Shown piece by piece: positions 7,411 through 8,458 of a DNA stretch of 8,458 nt; position 1 is the first letter of the stretch, and each line of letters opens with the position of its first letter. The DNA is from Hyphomicrobiales bacterium (GTDB lineage: Bacteria; Pseudomonadota; Alphaproteobacteria; Rhizobiales; Kaistiaceae): contig JAFKJZ010000492.1 in assembly GCA_017305815.1 (NCBI GenBank), forward strand, positions 1 through 8,458, read 5' to 3'. The notes under the pieces are model-generated. The model saw nothing but the letters and a program-made list of their open reading frames with translations, was not told the origin of the DNA and searched no databases. A program made the position numbers and the translations under genes.

Positions 7411-8262
7411 ATGACGAGCTTCAAGGCGGCTTGCGTCCAGATGCGAAGTGGACGATCGGTGGCGGCGAATGTTGACGACGCCGAGGCTCTGATCCGGGCG
7501 GCGGCAGCGGCCGGCGCCGGATATGTGCTGACGCCCGAGATGACGACGATCCTCGACCGCGACAAGGCGGCGCTTCTCGCCGCGATCGGGCCGGAAGAAA
7601 TCGACCCGTCGCTGCAGCGTTTCCGCGAGATCGCGCGCGAGTTGGGCATCCATCTTCATATCGGCTCGATGGCGATCAAGCTCCCTGACGACCACATCGC
7701 CAATCGCTCGTTCCTGATCGCGCCAAACGGCGCCATCATCGGGCGCTATGACAAGATCCACATGTTCGACGTCGACCTGTCGGGCGGCGAGAGCTATCGC
7801 GAATCCGCGACCTATCGCGCCGGCGACACCGCCGTCGTTGCCGACCTGCCCTGGACCAAGGTCGGCATGACGATCTGCTACGACGTCCGTTTCCCGGCCC
7901 TGCACCGGACGCTGGCCAAGGCCGGCGCCGCCGTGCTCGCCGTGCCCGCCGCCTTCACCAAGAAGACCGGCGAGGCGCATTGGCATGTCCTGCTGCGTTC
8001 GCGCGCCATCGAGACCGGCTCCTATGTCATCGCGGCGGCGCAGGCCGGCCATCACGAGGACGGCCGCGATACCTATGGCCACAGCATGATCGTTGACCCA
8101 TGGGGCAAGATCCTTGCGGAGGCCGATGATCAGCCGGGCTTCATCATCGCCGAGATCGACCCCGCCTTCTCGGTTTCGGCGCGGCAGGCGATCCCCGCCC
8201 TGGTCAATGCACGCGATTTTTCGCTGCCGGAGATGCCGCAGGTTGGCACCTTCGTGAGCTGA
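7411..8262 (+). CDS. Carbon-nitrogen hydrolase (Nit1-like), probable deaminated glutathione amidase
   Basis: A 283-residue nitrilase-superfamily amidase with the full catalytic set: Glu43 (LTPEMTT), Lys115 (YDKIHMFDVDL) and Cys156 (ICYDVRFP). KIHMFDV, the LRSRAIETGSYVIAAAQ helix region and GHSMIVDPWG are typical of the Nit1/NitB branch, whose studied members hydrolyse deaminated glutathione, a side product of transaminases acting on glutathione. The start ATG 7411 has a strong AAGGAG (7398-7403) with 7-base spacing. It follows the glutaredoxin stop by 39 bases and precedes the DUF1178 gene by 16, so it is very likely co-transcribed with both. Three TTCA copies (7383-7394) sit just before the ribosome-binding site. 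Superfamily assignment is secure; the exact substrate rests on branch resemblance and the glutaredoxin neighbour. Confidence 0.92.
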   Translation: MTSFKAACVQMRSGRSVAANVDDAEALIRAAAAAGAGYVLTPEMTTILDRDKAALLAAIGPEEIDPSLQRFREIARELGIHLHIGSMAIKLPDDHIANRSFLIAPNGAIIGRYDKIHMFDVDLSGGESYRESATYRAGDTAVVADLPWTKVGMTICYDVRFPALHRTLAKAGAAVLAVPAAFTKKTGEAHWHVLLRSRAIETGSYVIAAAQAGHHEDGRDTYGHSMIVDPWGKILAEADDQPGFIIAEIDPAFSVSARQAIPALVNARDFSLPEMPQVGTFVS

Positions 8263-8278
8263 TCCCCATATAGGCTCC

Positions 8279-8458
8279 ATGATCCGATACAATCTCGTCT
8301 GCACCGCCGGGCACGATTTCGAAAGCTGGTTCCGTGATGCGGCTGCCTATGACAAGGCCGCCAAGGCGCGTGCCGTGACCTGCCCGGAATGCGGGACGAG
8401 CGATGTCGTGAAGGCATTGATGGCGCCGTCGGTTTCGACGGCGCGCAAGCGCGAGGCA
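8279..8458 (+). CDS. DUF1178 family protein, N-terminal part (3' end outside window)
   Basis: Sixty codons are visible before the right edge, with no stop. The opening MIRYNLVCTAGHDFESWFRDAAAYDKAA and then VTCPECGTSDVVKALMAPSVST are characteristic of DUF1178, a small proteobacterial family (usually around 140-170 residues) of unknown function. Cys8 and His12 together with Cys35-Pro-Glu-Cys38 resemble a zinc-ribbon metal site. The start ATG 8279 lies 16 bases after the Nit amidase stop. Its Shine-Dalgarno is weak (AGG at 8272-8274, 4-base spacing), which suggests translational coupling. The gene order glutaredoxin, Nit amidase, DUF1178 is one I recall from many alphaproteobacteria, so the annotation is firm even though partial. 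Confidence 0.9.
   Translation, partial: MIRYNLVCTAGHDFESWFRDAAAYDKAAKARAVTCPECGTSDVVKALMAPSVSTARKREA

Overview
The window is high-GC, compactly coded DNA that reads as a housekeeping stretch of an alphaproteobacterial chromosome. The order of Order Hyphomicrobiales (Rhizobiales) genes is suggested by the sequence of the rhizobial-type ArgJ, the ComF / glutaredoxin / Nit amidase / DUF1178 run, and the NDUFAF5-like methyltransferase. I cannot name the genus from sequence alone. I see no tRNA, rRNA, CRISPR array, insertion sequence or phage gene, and no change of base composition that would point to recent transfer.

Layout. The 5' three-quarters or so of the visible left end (1-1327, minus strand) is the N-terminal half of secA. 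It diverges from a secreted parvulin-type peptidyl-prolyl isomerase (1624-2541, plus), which ends at a clear rho-independent terminator. Next come argJ (arginine biosynthesis), a GNAT acetyltransferase whose start abuts or overlaps the argJ stop, and mutT (Nudix). These three are tightly packed and probably form one operon. A 93-base gap with three palindromes follows, then a 59-codon Flp-type pilin gene too short for ordinary ORF calling. It converges with an NDUFAF5/BioC-like SAM methyltransferase on the minus strand (5405-6262). From 6349 onward, plus strand, run comF and a glutaredoxin, then a nitrilase-family amidase and the start of a DUF1178 zinc-ribbon protein that runs off the right edge.

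How they work together. SecA and the periplasmic PPIase both serve protein export and folding. ArgJ is in arginine synthesis and MutT in nucleotide-pool cleaning. Glutaredoxin and the Nit amidase are both linked to glutathione chemistry: reduction of mixed disulfides, and probably clearance of deaminated glutathione.

Most notable observations. (1) comF and the glutaredoxin gene are one uninterrupted reading frame (340 codons), a predicted ComF-Grx fusion protein. (2) A long inverted repeat sits directly over the argJ ribosome-binding region. (3) An orphan Flp pilin lies behind a palindrome-rich leader. (4) The methyltransferase has a shortened, degenerate SAM-binding region. (5) A small upstream frame before secA carries an RAGP tetrapeptide, like SecM, but lacks other SecM features, so it is weak. 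I did not find a convincing wholly new multi-gene system.
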